The position numbers and the translations under genes were made by a program. From Nonomuraea angiospora (lineage in GTDB: Bacteria; Actinomycetota; Actinomycetes; Streptosporangiales; Streptosporangiaceae): 64,000 nt of DNA. Shown in pieces: positions 24,985-32,710 of this stretch; within the stretch, counting starts at the first letter, position 1, and each line of letters opens with the position of its first letter. The notes under the pieces were generated by a model. It made no database searches and had not been told where the DNA came from. It worked only from the letters and a program-made list of their open reading frames with translations. The stretch spans positions 310,001 through 374,000 of the forward strand of contig NZ_JADBEK010000001.1 of NCBI RefSeq assembly GCF_014873145.1. Direction: 5' to 3'.

Positions 24985-25317
24985 TCAGCCGGCGAGAGGC
25001 TGGGCGGCGCGGGCCTGGGGGGTGGTGAGGGCGGCGAGGAGGCCGGGGAACGCCTGGTCCATCTCGTCCCGGCGCAGGGTGTTCATCCGTGCGGTCCCGA
25101 CGTAGTACTGCCGGATCAGGCCCGCCTCGCGCAGCACGTTGAAGTGATGGGTGGCGGTGGACTTGCTGACCGGTATGTCGAAGTCGCCGCACTTGATGTC
25201 CGCGTCGGAGGCGTCGAGCTGCGTGACGATGCTCCGGCGTACCGGATCCACGAGGGCCTCCAGCACCTGCTGGAGGCCGAACTCCGACACCTCGGGGTGC
25301 GGCGGTGTACGTCCCAT
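24985..25317 (-). CDS. ArsR-type winged-HTH regulator
   Basis: The 110-residue HTH protein has VLEALVDPVRRSIVTQL, then SKSTATHHFNVLREAGLIRQYYVGTARMNTLRRDEM, the classic ArsR recognition helix and beta wing. No paired cysteine metal site of the ArsR/SmtB kind is seen; one Cys lies in IKCGDFD, before the recognition helix. A redox or organic ligand is therefore more likely than a metal. TACTAT lies 6 bp before ATG 25317 and there is no Shine-Dalgarno sequence, so the mRNA is probably leaderless. It is divergent from a quinone-reductase-like gene, with a shared inverted repeat between them. Confidence 0.8.
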   Translation of the reverse strand: MGRTPPHPEVSEFGLQQVLEALVDPVRRSIVTQLDASDADIKCGDFDIPVSKSTATHHFNVLREAGLIRQYYVGTARMNTLRRDEMDQAFPGLLAALTTPQARAAQPLAG

Positions 25318-25325
25318 GGGCCAAT

Positions 25326-25374
25326 AGTACGACAGACATCGAAGTTTGACGACGATCGTACTTCTCTCTACAGT
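25326..25374. promoter_or_regulatory. ArsR operator and two promoters
   Basis: The inverted repeat AGTACGA (25326-25332) and TCGTACT (25356-25362) has a 23-bp spacer. On the plus strand TTGACG (25346-25351), exactly 17 bp, TACAGT (25369-25374) is a near-consensus promoter for the reductase. The right arm falls between -35 and -10. The left arm overlaps the regulator's TACTAT -10 on the minus strand. One bound ArsR could thus shut both promoters. Confidence 0.6.
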
Positions 25375-25407
25375 GAGCCGCGTTCGAGCTGAGAGAAGGA
25401 CGTTGCC

Positions 25408-26400
25408 ATGACGAGGACTGTGCGCTTCCACGAGGTCGGCGGGCCCGAGGTGATGCGGCTGGAGGACGTGGAGCCGGGCGAGCCGGGGCCGGGTGAGGTG
25501 CGGATCCGGGTGGACGCGATCGGGGTCAACCGGGCGGAGGCGCTGTTCCGGAGCGGCCGGTACATCGAGCCGGTCAAGCGGTTCCCGGCCGGGCTCGGCT
25601 CCGAGGCCGCGGGTGTGATCGAGGCGGTCGGCCCGGAGGTGAACGGGTTCGAGGAGGGGCAGGCGGTCAGCGTCGTGCCGAACTTCTCCTACAACGACTA
25701 CGGCATGTACGCCGAACGGGCGATCGCGCCGGCGAGCTCGCTCGTGCCGCGCCCCGACGGGGTGGACGCCGTCTCCGGCGCGGCGGTGTGGATGCCCTAC
25801 CTGACGGCCTACGGCGCGATGGTGGAGGTCGGCGGGGTGCGGGCGGGCGACGTGGCGGTGGTGAACGCGGCCTCCAGCAGCGTCGGCCTGGCCGCGATCC
25901 ACACCGCCAACCGCCTGGGCGCCACGCCGATCGCCGTCACCCGCACCGACGCCAAGAGGCGCCGGCTGGTGGAGGAGGGCGCGGCCGAGGTGATCGTCTC
26001 GGACGAGGAGGACGTGGCGGGCCGCATCCTGGCGCTGACCGGCGGCCGGGGCGCCGAGTACGTCTTCGACGCCGTCGCCGGACCGGGCGTGACGGAGCTG
26101 GCCAGGGCCGTGGCGGCGGACGGGACGCTGTTCCTGTGGGGTGCGCAGAGCGGGCAGCCGACGCCCTATCCGGGGTTCGACCTGGGCATGCCGGCGCTGA
26201 ACCTGCGTACGTACACGGTGCATGAGATCACCCGGGATGCGTCGCGGATGCGCCGCGCGGCGGCGTTCGTGGCCTCGGGGCTGCGCACCGGGGCCTTCCA
26301 CGCGGTGGTGGACCGCGTGTTCCCGCTGGAGGAGATCGTGCGGGCGCACCGGCACATGGAGTCCAACACCCAGTTCGGCAAGATCGTCGTCACGACCTAG
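25408..26400 (+). CDS. MDR-family NAD(P)H:quinone oxidoreductase-like protein
   Basis: The 330-residue medium-chain dehydrogenase/reductase starts VRFHEVGGPEVMRLEDVEPGEPGPGEVRIRV in outline. It has an N-terminal GroES-like domain lacking the zinc-binding GHE motif, and a Rossmann domain with NAASSSVGLAAI and later TRTDAKRRRLVEEGA, which suggests NADPH. Zinc-less members reduce quinones or enones. The ArsR divergon and the downstream TetR-cupin-tautomerase genes suggest stress or xenobiotic response. A GAGAAGG ribosome site is placed 8 bp before ATG. Confidence 0.85.
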   Translation: MTRTVRFHEVGGPEVMRLEDVEPGEPGPGEVRIRVDAIGVNRAEALFRSGRYIEPVKRFPAGLGSEAAGVIEAVGPEVNGFEEGQAVSVVPNFSYNDYGMYAERAIAPASSLVPRPDGVDAVSGAAVWMPYLTAYGAMVEVGGVRAGDVAVVNAASSSVGLAAIHTANRLGATPIAVTRTDAKRRRLVEEGAAEVIVSDEEDVAGRILALTGGRGAEYVFDAVAGPGVTELARAVAADGTLFLWGAQSGQPTPYPGFDLGMPALNLRTYTVHEITRDASRMRRAAAFVASGLRTGAFHAVVDRVFPLEEIVRAHRHMESNTQFGKIVVTT

Positions 26401-26410
26401 TTGCCTTCTG

Positions 26411-26426
26411 TACCTACTAGTATGTA
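26411..26426. promoter_or_regulatory. Inverted repeat before the TetR gene
   Basis: TACCTAC-TA-GTATGTA is a near-perfect palindrome just downstream of the reductase stop and 11 bp before GTG 26437. TAGTAT inside it may be the -10. It is likely the autoregulatory operator of the TetR protein that follows. Confidence 0.45.
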
Positions 26427-26436
26427 CGCTCGTGGC

Positions 26437-27000
26437 GTGGACATGAGGGAACGGTTGATCGAGAGCACCCGTGAGCTGCTGTGGGAGCGCGGCTACGTGG
26501 GCACCTCGCCGAAGGCGATCCAGCAGCGCTCCGGGGCGGGCCAGGGCAGCATGTACCACCACTTCCGCGGCAAGCCCGACCTGGCGCTGGCCGCGATCGC
26601 CCGGAGCGCCGAGGAGATGCGCGGGCGCGCGGAGGCGGAGCTGTCCGGCCCCGGCACCGCGCTCCAGCGGATCACCGCCTACCTGAGCCGGGAGCGCGAC
26701 GCGCTGCGGGGCTGCCCGGTCGGCCGGCTGACCCAGGACCCGGACGTGATGGCCGATCCCGAGCTGCGCCGTCCGGTCGAGGAGACCTTCTCCTGGCTGC
26801 GGACCCGGCTGGCCGCCGTCCTCGCCGAAGCGCGGGCGGACGGCGAGCTCGCCGCCGGGCCCGACCCGGCGGCCACCGCCACCGCGCTGGTCGCGGTGCT
26901 GCAGGGCGGATATGTGCTGGCCCGCGCCGCCGCCGACGCGGAGGTGTACGCGCAGGCCGTGGACGGCGCGCTCGGCCTGCTCGCCGGACATGCCCAGTGA
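26437..27000 (+). CDS. TetR family regulator, LmrA/YxaF-like
   Basis: The protein is about 187 residues. HTH: LIESTRELLWERGYVGTSPKAIQQRSGAGQGSMYHHFRGKPDLALAAI; the GxGQGSMYHHF form is typical of the LmrA/YxaF subgroup of small TetR repressors. The C-terminal domain has RGCPVGRLTQDPDV, also usual for that subgroup. Start could be GTG 26437, ATG 26443 or ATG 26422; no ribosome site decides. A cupin and a tautomerase gene follow in the same direction, separated by 13 and 12 bp, and probably form its operon. Confidence 0.8.
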   Translation: MDMRERLIESTRELLWERGYVGTSPKAIQQRSGAGQGSMYHHFRGKPDLALAAIARSAEEMRGRAEAELSGPGTALQRITAYLSRERDALRGCPVGRLTQDPDVMADPELRRPVEETFSWLRTRLAAVLAEARADGELAAGPDPAATATALVAVLQGGYVLARAAADAEVYAQAVDGALGLLAGHAQ

Positions 27001-27013
27001 AGGGAGCACCCGC

Positions 27014-27349
27014 ATGAGCGCCATCAACCGCGAGCACCTGGTGACCGGCGACCTGACCGGCCGCCCCGGGCGGATCGACCGGGTGGAGACGCACCGGGTC
27101 ACCCTGCCGCCGGGGGCGGCGAGCGGCCCGCACACCCACCCCGGCGGCGTCGCCGGCTACGTCACCGCCGGCCGGATCGTGTACGAGCTCGACGGCCACC
27201 CCGCCCAGGAGCTCCGCGCAGGGAGCGCCTTCTTCGAGCCCGCGGGCGCGACCGTCCGCCGCTTCGACAACCTCTCCGCCACCGAGCCGGCCACGTTCGT
27301 GGCCAGTTACCTGCTCACCGGCGACCAGCCCCTGATCGAATCGCTGTGA
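27014..27349 (+). CDS. Small cupin-domain protein
   Basis: This 111-residue single-domain cupin has motif 1 PPGAASGPHTHPGGVAGYVTAGRI, with two of the usual His ligands in HTH and a Gly-rich turn, and motif 2 GSAFFEPAGATVRRFDN. The second motif lacks its His, so metal binding may be altered. Such small cupins act as dioxygenases, isomerases or binding proteins; the function here is not assigned. It sits between a TetR gene and a tautomerase gene. ATG is preceded by AGGGAG. Confidence 0.8.
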   Translation: MSAINREHLVTGDLTGRPGRIDRVETHRVTLPPGAASGPHTHPGGVAGYVTAGRIVYELDGHPAQELRAGSAFFEPAGATVRRFDNLSATEPATFVASYLLTGDQPLIESL

Positions 27350-27361
27350 AAGAAGGAACCC

Positions 27362-27757
27362 ATGCCCTTTGTTCGGATCGACGCGCTCCGTGCGGATCCG
27401 CAGCGGCTGGAGGCCCTGGGCCGGGCCGTTCACGACGCCCTGGTGGAGGCCATCGGCATCCCGCGGGACGACCTGTTCCAGGTGCTCACCAGCCATGACG
27501 GCACGCGGGGCACGTTCCGCTACGACGACGGCTACCTCGGGATCCACCGGGACGACGACCTCGTGTTCGTGGCCGTCACCATGCGCGCCGGGCGCACCGC
27601 CGACCAGAAGCAGGCCCTCTACCGCAGGATCGCGGAGCTCGCCGAGGAGTACGCGGGCACCGAGCCGCGCAACGTGTTCGTCACGGTCACCGAGAACTCG
27701 CTGCTCGACTGGTCGTTCGGCGAGGGCGTGGCGCAGTACGCCGACGCCGGCGCCTGA
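27362..27757 (+). CDS. Tautomerase-family protein
   Basis: The 131-residue protein keeps Pro2 (MPFVRIDALR), the catalytic base of 4-oxalocrotonate tautomerase-like enzymes after Met removal. The C-terminal part has NVFVTVTENSLLDWSFGEG, as in the larger single-chain tautomerase group. It probably acts on an enol or unsaturated acid. AAGGAA precedes the ATG. Its stop codon directly abuts the stop of the convergent gene at 27758, leaving no room for a separate terminator. Confidence 0.8.
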   Translation: MPFVRIDALRADPQRLEALGRAVHDALVEAIGIPRDDLFQVLTSHDGTRGTFRYDDGYLGIHRDDDLVFVAVTMRAGRTADQKQALYRRIAELAEEYAGTEPRNVFVTVTENSLLDWSFGEGVAQYADAGA

Positions 27758-28078
27758 CTACAGCTCGCCGCGATACCAGGCTTCGGTCTCGGCCGCCAGC
27801 GCGCTCTCGTCCGGTCGCGGGGGCCGGGCCCGCTCGGCCCAGTGGCGCAGCCCCCGCGCGAGCTGGGCGGCGTGCTCCGGCCGGACGGATCCGTGCACGG
27901 CGAAGTACGTGACGATCGGCCCGGCGGCGGGGTCGCCGGCGTCGCAGCGGGCGCACAACAGGACCTCGCTGACGCCCCGTACCTCGTTGCCCGCCGCGTT
28001 CGTCCAGGTGTGCGGCAGGCGCAGCACGGCGAGGACGCTGCCGGTGCGGCAGCGGGGGCAGGGCCGGTCCCCGGTCAT
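27758..28078 (-). CDS. Small cysteine-rich protein, DUF6300-like
   Basis: The 106-residue protein has two CxxC pairs: CPRCRTG near the N terminus and LCARCDAG near residue 43. This is the pattern of a zinc ribbon. Between them lies LAVLRLPHTWTNAAGNEVRGVSEVLL, and the C-terminal half is helical (HAAQLARGLRHWAERARPP). The DUF6300 name is from memory. Its ATG overlaps the dnaE stop (ATGA), so it is translated with the polymerase gene. A role with the polymerase is possible but unproven. Confidence 0.6.
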   Translation of the reverse strand: MTGDRPCPRCRTGSVLAVLRLPHTWTNAAGNEVRGVSEVLLCARCDAGDPAAGPIVTYFAVHGSVRPEHAAQLARGLRHWAERARPPRPDESALAAETEAWYRGEL

Positions 28079-31000
28079 GCGCCGCCGATCGCGTCCGCGC
28101 CCAGCAAAGCCTTGACGTCTCCGTAGAGCGCCGGTTCGGCGGTGACCCGGAACGGCTGGAGGTTCAGCAGCACGCTCCTGGCGCCCGGGCGGTGCAGGCG
28201 CACGTGTACGGGCGCGCGGCCGGGATGGGTGGTCAGGATGTGCTTGAACTCCTGGACGAGCCGCGCGCTCAGCTGGGTCTCCTGGATGGAGATCACCACC
28301 GGAGGCTCGGTGTCCGCGCGGGAGACGTCGAGGAGGGCGATCTCCTCGCCGTACACGCTCATCGTCTCGTCGCGGACGTTGATCCGGCCCCGCACGGAGA
28401 TCACGCGGTCCTGGGCCAGCGCCTCCCCGTACAGGGTGTAGGTCTTGGGGAAGACGAGCACCTCCATGGCGGCGTCGTGGTCCTCGAGGGTGACGATCGC
28501 CCACGGGCTGCCCTGCTTGGTCACCTTGCGCTGCAGGCCGGAGATGATGCCGCTGATCCGGGTCGCCCCGTCCTGCCGCCCGGAGGCCAGCAGGTCGGCG
28601 AGGGTGGTGTCGCGGTTGGCGTCCAGGATCCGCTCGGCGCCGTCGAGCGGGTGGCTGGAGACGTACAGGCCGAGCATCTCGCGCTCGAAGGCCAGCAGGG
28701 TGACGCCGTCCCACTCGCCCTCGGGGATCGCGATGGAGAAGGCGTCGCTCTGGCTCGGCTCCCCGAACAGCGAGTCCTGGCCGCGGGCCTCGTTCCGCTT
28801 GACGTCGATGATCGCGTCCACGGCCTGCTCGTGGATCGCGACCAGGGCCTTGCGGTGATGCCCCAGGCTGTCGAACGCGCCGGCCTTGGCCAGCGACTCG
28901 ATGACGCGCTTGTTGCAGACGGCCGCCGGGACCTTGCCGAGGAAGTCGTTGAAGTCGGTGTAGGGGCCCTGGGCCTCGCGGGCGGCGACGATGGCGTCCA
29001 CGACGCCGGCCCCGACGTTGCGTACGGCGCCCAGGCCGAAGCGGATGTCGGACCCGACGGCGGCGAAGTCCAGCCGGCTGGCGTTGACGTCCGGGGGCAG
29101 CACCTTGATGCCCAGGCGGCGGCAGTCCGACAGGTAGACGGCCATCTTGTCCTTGTCGTCGCCGACGGAGGTGAGCAGGGCGGCGAGGTACTCCTGGGGG
29201 TGGTTGGCCTTGAGGTAGGCGGTCCAGTAGGAGACCAGGCCGTACCCGGCGGTGTGGGACTTGTTGAAGCCGTAGCCGCTGAAGGGGACGAGGACGTCCC
29301 AGACCGCCTTGATCGCCTCGTCGGAGAAGCCGCGCCCGCTCATGCCGGCGGAGAAGCGGTCCCATTCGGCGTCCAGGACCTCCTTCTTCTTCTTGCCCAT
29401 GGCCCGGCGCAGCATGTCGGCGGCGCCGAGGGAGTAGCCGGCCAGCTGCTGCGCGATGGCCATGACCTGCTCCTGGAAGACGACCAGGTGGTAGGTGTCG
29501 CCCAGGATGGGCTCCAGGGCCTCCTCCAGCTCGGGATGGATCGGCTCGACCGGCTGCTTGCCGGTCTTGCGCAGGGCGTAGTTGGTGTGGGCGTTCATCT
29601 CCATCGGCCCGGGCCGGTAGAGCGCGTTCACCGCGGCGATGTCGGTGAACGTGGTGGGCTGCATGAGCCTCAGCAGGACCCGCATGCCGCCGCCGTCCAG
29701 CTGGAAGACGCCGAGCGTGTCGCCGCGCGCCAGCAGCCGGTACGTGGTGGCGTCGTCGAGCGGGATGTCGAGGTTGTCGATGTCGACGCCCTTGTTGGCC
29801 CGGACGTTGGCGATCGCGTCGCCGATCACCGTGAGGTTGCGCAGGCCGAGGAAGTCCATCTTCAGCAGGCCCATGTCCTCGGCCTGCGTGAAGGGGAAGC
29901 CGGTCACGATCGGGCCGTCGGCCTTGGGCTTGACCAGCGGGATCACGTCGATCAGGGGCTCGCTGGAAAGGATCACGCCCGCGGCGTGGATGCCGGTGCC
30001 GCGGGTGAGGCCCTCGATCCCGGCCGCGGTGTCGAGCACCCGTTTCACCTCGGGGTCCTGCTCGTACATCTGGCGCAGCTCGGCCGCCTCGCCGTGCCGG
30101 GGGTGGCCCTTGTCGTGGATGGCGGCCAGCGGGATCTCCTTGCCGCCGACCGCCGCCGGGAACGCCTTGGTGATGCGGTCGCCCAGGGCGTACGGCAGGC
30201 CGAGCACGCGGCAGGAGTCCTTGACGGCGGCCTTGGCCTTGATGGTGCCGAAGGTGACGATCTGGCAGACGCGGTCGTCGCCGTACTTGCGGGTGACGTA
30301 GTCGATCATCTCGTCGCGCCGCCGGTCGTCGAAGTCGAGGTCGACGTCCGGCATGGAGATGCGCTCGGGGTTGAGGAAGCGTTCGAAGATCAGCTTGTGC
30401 TCGATCGGGTCGAGCTGGGTGATCCCCGTGCAGTACGCGACGATCGAGCCGGTGGCCGACCCGCGCCCGGGGCCCAGGCCGATGCCGCGCTCCCGGGCGT
30501 GGCGGCAGATGTCGGCCACCACCAGGAAGTAGCCGGGGAAGCCCATGGCCTCGATGACCGACAGCTCGTAGTCGATGCGGTCGAGCACCTCCTGCGACGG
30601 CCGGCCGTAGCGGCGGCGGGCGCCTTCGAGCGTCTCCTTGCGCAGCCAGCTGGCCTCGCTCTCGCCCTCGGGCACGGGGAAGCGCGGCGTCAGGTCCCGG
30701 TGGGCGAACACCTCGCCGTAGTCGCCGACCCGCTCGGCGATCAGCAGCGTGTTGTCGCAGGCGCCCGGCACCTCGGCGTCCCACAGCGCGCGCATCTCGG
30801 CGGCGGACTTGACGTAGTAGCCGCTGCCGCTGAACCGGAACCGGTCGGCGTCGGCCAGCCGCTTGCCGGTGCCCACGCACAGCAGCGCGTCGTGCGCCGG
30901 GGCCTGGCTCTCGGTGACGTAGTGCGAGTCGTTGGTGGCCAGGGGCGGCAGGCCGAGCTCCTTGCCGAGCCTGAGCAGCTCCTCGCGGACCCGGCGCTCG

Positions 31001-31614
31001 ATGGCCAGGCCGTGATCCATCAGCTCCAGGAAATAGTTGTCCCTCCCGAAGAGGTCGCGGTAGCGGGCGGCGGCCTCGACGGCCTGGGCGTACTGGCCGA
31101 GCCGCAGCCTGGTCTGCACCTCACCGGACGGGCAGCCGGTGGTGGCGACGATGCCCTGGCCGTGCTCGGCGAGCAATTCATCATCCATACGCGGATATTT
31201 CTGGACATGGCCTTCCAGCCAGGCCCGCGACTGCAGCCGGAACAGATTCCGCAGGCCCTGCGCCCCGGTCGCCCACATCGTCATGTGCGTGTAGAGGCCG
31301 CGCCCGGAGACGTCGCCGCCCTCGCCGGTCTCGTCGTTGGAGCGGCGCAGCGCGAGGTTGTCGCTGTAGTACACCGGCTGCCGGTGCCGCCGCGAGAGCG
31401 GGGCGACGTAGCTCTCGATGCCGATGATCGGCTTGATCCCCGCCTTGCGCGCCGCCTGGTAGAACTCGTACGCGCCGTGCACGTTCCCGTGGTCGCTCAT
31501 CGCCACCGCGGGCATCCCCTGCCGGGAGACCTCATCCATCAACAGCCCGACCTTGGCCGCGCCGTCGAGCATGCTGTATTCCGTATGCACATGGAGATGC
31601 ACGAAAGATCCCAT
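28075..31614 (-). CDS. dnaE: DNA polymerase III alpha subunit
   Basis: The 1179-residue replicative polymerase is the usual length of actinobacterial DnaE1. It starts with a PHP domain with intact metal motif (HLHVHTEYSMLDG, residues 4-16, and SDHGNVHGAYEF). The palm catalytic aspartates are in MPDVDLDFDDRRR (about residues 423-429). The helix-hairpin-helix/finger region (GNSHTAGYGLVSYW-like, GFNKSHTAGYG) and an OB-fold with KVTKQGSPWAIVTLEDHD follow. ATG 31614 lies 10 bp after AGGAGG; TACAAC is a possible -10. The surrounding genes are catabolic and regulatory, not the lspA-rluD type of setting I associate with the main dnaE, so it may be an extra copy. Confidence 0.9.
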   Translation of the reverse strand: MGSFVHLHVHTEYSMLDGAAKVGLLMDEVSRQGMPAVAMSDHGNVHGAYEFYQAARKAGIKPIIGIESYVAPLSRRHRQPVYYSDNLALRRSNDETGEGGDVSGRGLYTHMTMWATGAQGLRNLFRLQSRAWLEGHVQKYPRMDDELLAEHGQGIVATTGCPSGEVQTRLRLGQYAQAVEAAARYRDLFGRDNYFLELMDHGLAIERRVREELLRLGKELGLPPLATNDSHYVTESQAPAHDALLCVGTGKRLADADRFRFSGSGYYVKSAAEMRALWDAEVPGACDNTLLIAERVGDYGEVFAHRDLTPRFPVPEGESEASWLRKETLEGARRRYGRPSQEVLDRIDYELSVIEAMGFPGYFLVVADICRHARERGIGLGPGRGSATGSIVAYCTGITQLDPIEHKLIFERFLNPERISMPDVDLDFDDRRRDEMIDYVTRKYGDDRVCQIVTFGTIKAKAAVKDSCRVLGLPYALGDRITKAFPAAVGGKEIPLAAIHDKGHPRHGEAAELRQMYEQDPEVKRVLDTAAGIEGLTRGTGIHAAGVILSSEPLIDVIPLVKPKADGPIVTGFPFTQAEDMGLLKMDFLGLRNLTVIGDAIANVRANKGVDIDNLDIPLDDATTYRLLARGDTLGVFQLDGGGMRVLLRLMQPTTFTDIAAVNALYRPGPMEMNAHTNYALRKTGKQPVEPIHPELEEALEPILGDTYHLVVFQEQVMAIAQQLAGYSLGAADMLRRAMGKKKKEVLDAEWDRFSAGMSGRGFSDEAIKAVWDVLVPFSGYGFNKSHTAGYGLVSYWTAYLKANHPQEYLAALLTSVGDDKDKMAVYLSDCRRLGIKVLPPDVNASRLDFAAVGSDIRFGLGAVRNVGAGVVDAIVAAREAQGPYTDFNDFLGKVPAAVCNKRVIESLAKAGAFDSLGHHRKALVAIHEQAVDAIIDVKRNEARGQDSLFGEPSQSDAFSIAIPEGEWDGVTLLAFEREMLGLYVSSHPLDGAERILDANRDTTLADLLASGRQDGATRISGIISGLQRKVTKQGSPWAIVTLEDHDAAMEVLVFPKTYTLYGEALAQDRVISVRGRINVRDETMSVYGEEIALLDVSRADTEPPVVISIQETQLSARLVQEFKHILTTHPGRAPVHVRLHRPGARSVLLNLQPFRVTAEPALYGDVKALLGADAIGGA

Positions 31615-31732
31615 CGAGACCACGCCTCCTGGTTGTAGGCTCACCCGCGAACCCGAGCATTCGACCCGAGAGCAGGCCCGGTTGTCCAACAATCGACACA
31701 CCGAAGAACCACAACCAACGGTGGTTGAAGAG
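31615..31732. promoter_or_regulatory. Divergent dnaE/LysR promoter region
   Basis: Contains CAACCA-ACGG-TGGTTG (31712-31727), a perfect 6-bp inverted repeat five bp before the LysR ATG. TTGTCCAACAA, a looser repeat, lies near 31682. Either could be the LysR recognition or activation site. Confidence 0.4.
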
Positions 31733-32689
31733 ATGGCGCCCGACCTGGATCTCGCCGCCGTCCGCGCCTTCGTCGTCATCACCGAGGACCGCTACTTCAG
31801 CGAGGCCGCCGCCAGGTTGCGCATCAGCCAGCAGGCCGTCTCCAAGCGGATCGCCAAGCTGGAGTCCGACCTCGGCGTACGGCTGTTCTCCCGCACCCGC
31901 ACGGGGGCCGACCTCACCGAGGACGGCAAGGCGTTCCTGCACCACGCCCGCGCCCTCGTCGGCATCGCCGACCAGGCCCGCGAAGTCCTGCGCGGCCGGC
32001 GCCGCTCGCTGCGGGTCGACGTCATGGACACCCGGATGCACTCCAGCGACCTGATCCGGAGGTTCCACGAGAGCGTCGAGGACGCGGACGTCGAGGTCGT
32101 CACCTCCAACGGGCTCCGATCGGCACGCGGCGCGCTCGCCCGCGGGTCCATCGACGCCGCCTTCGCCCGCGTCAGCGGGACGCTGGAGGAGGACCTCCGG
32201 CACGTGCCTGCCTACCTCGACCCCGTGCATCTGCTGGCCGCCCGCGACCATCCGCTCGCCGGCCTGCGGGAGGTGGAGGTCGAGCGCCTGTCCGGGGTGA
32301 CCGTGTGGATGCCCGGCAACGTCCCGGGCAGCGAGTGGGCCGAGTACTACGACATTCTGAGCGCCGCGTTCGACATCCCGCTCGACACGGCGGGGCCGGA
32401 CTTCGGCTGGGAGTATTTCACCGAGCAGATCGCCTCGGGCGAACGGATCGGGTTCGTAGGGGGGCGGCTGCGGATGCCCTGGAACCCGCGCACCGTCCAG
32501 ATCCCGGTCGTCGCCCCCGCCCTCGTGTACCCGTGCTCGCTGATCTTCCACCGGCACAGCCATCACCCGGTGCTGGCCCGGCTCGTCCGGTACGTCACGG
32601 ACACCTACGAGCCGTTCGACCCGCGCCGCCAATGGCTCCCGGACCCCGACCGCGCCGCCTTCACCACGGCGCCGGCCCGCCGCCCGTAG
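31733..32689 (+). CDS. LysR family transcriptional regulator
   Basis: The 318-residue protein has the LysR HTH in residues 5-65 (LAAVRAFVVITEDRYFSEAAARLRISQQAVSKRIAKLESDLGVRLFSRT in outline). The periplasmic-binding-like effector domain includes LHVPAYLDPVHLLAARDHPLAG and ends in a VRYVTDTYEPFDPRRQWLPD tail. The frame is open upstream to 31553, but ATG 31733 gives the standard HTH position. It is divergent from dnaE and convergent with the GH92 gene. Regulation of dnaE by a LysR protein would be unusual, so its target may lie elsewhere. Confidence 0.85.
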   Translation: MAPDLDLAAVRAFVVITEDRYFSEAAARLRISQQAVSKRIAKLESDLGVRLFSRTRTGADLTEDGKAFLHHARALVGIADQAREVLRGRRRSLRVDVMDTRMHSSDLIRRFHESVEDADVEVVTSNGLRSARGALARGSIDAAFARVSGTLEEDLRHVPAYLDPVHLLAARDHPLAGLREVEVERLSGVTVWMPGNVPGSEWAEYYDILSAAFDIPLDTAGPDFGWEYFTEQIASGERIGFVGGRLRMPWNPRTVQIPVVAPALVYPCSLIFHRHSHHPVLARLVRYVTDTYEPFDPRRQWLPDPDRAAFTTAPARRP

Positions 32690-32710
32690 CGGGCCGGGCG
32701 CCGCGGGTGG

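Noticed and set aside
28192..31638. 1148-codon plus-strand frame opposite dnaE
   Set aside because: Antisense shadow; the minus strand carries complete DnaE motifs.
31712..31727. Inverted repeat as a terminator of dnaE or LysR
   Set aside because: It lies between divergent starts, not at a gene end, so a binding site is more likely.
32682..32694. Terminator GCCCG-TAG-CGGGC at the LysR/GH92 junction
   Set aside because: The stem is only 5 bp and includes the stop codon, so it was not counted as a feature.
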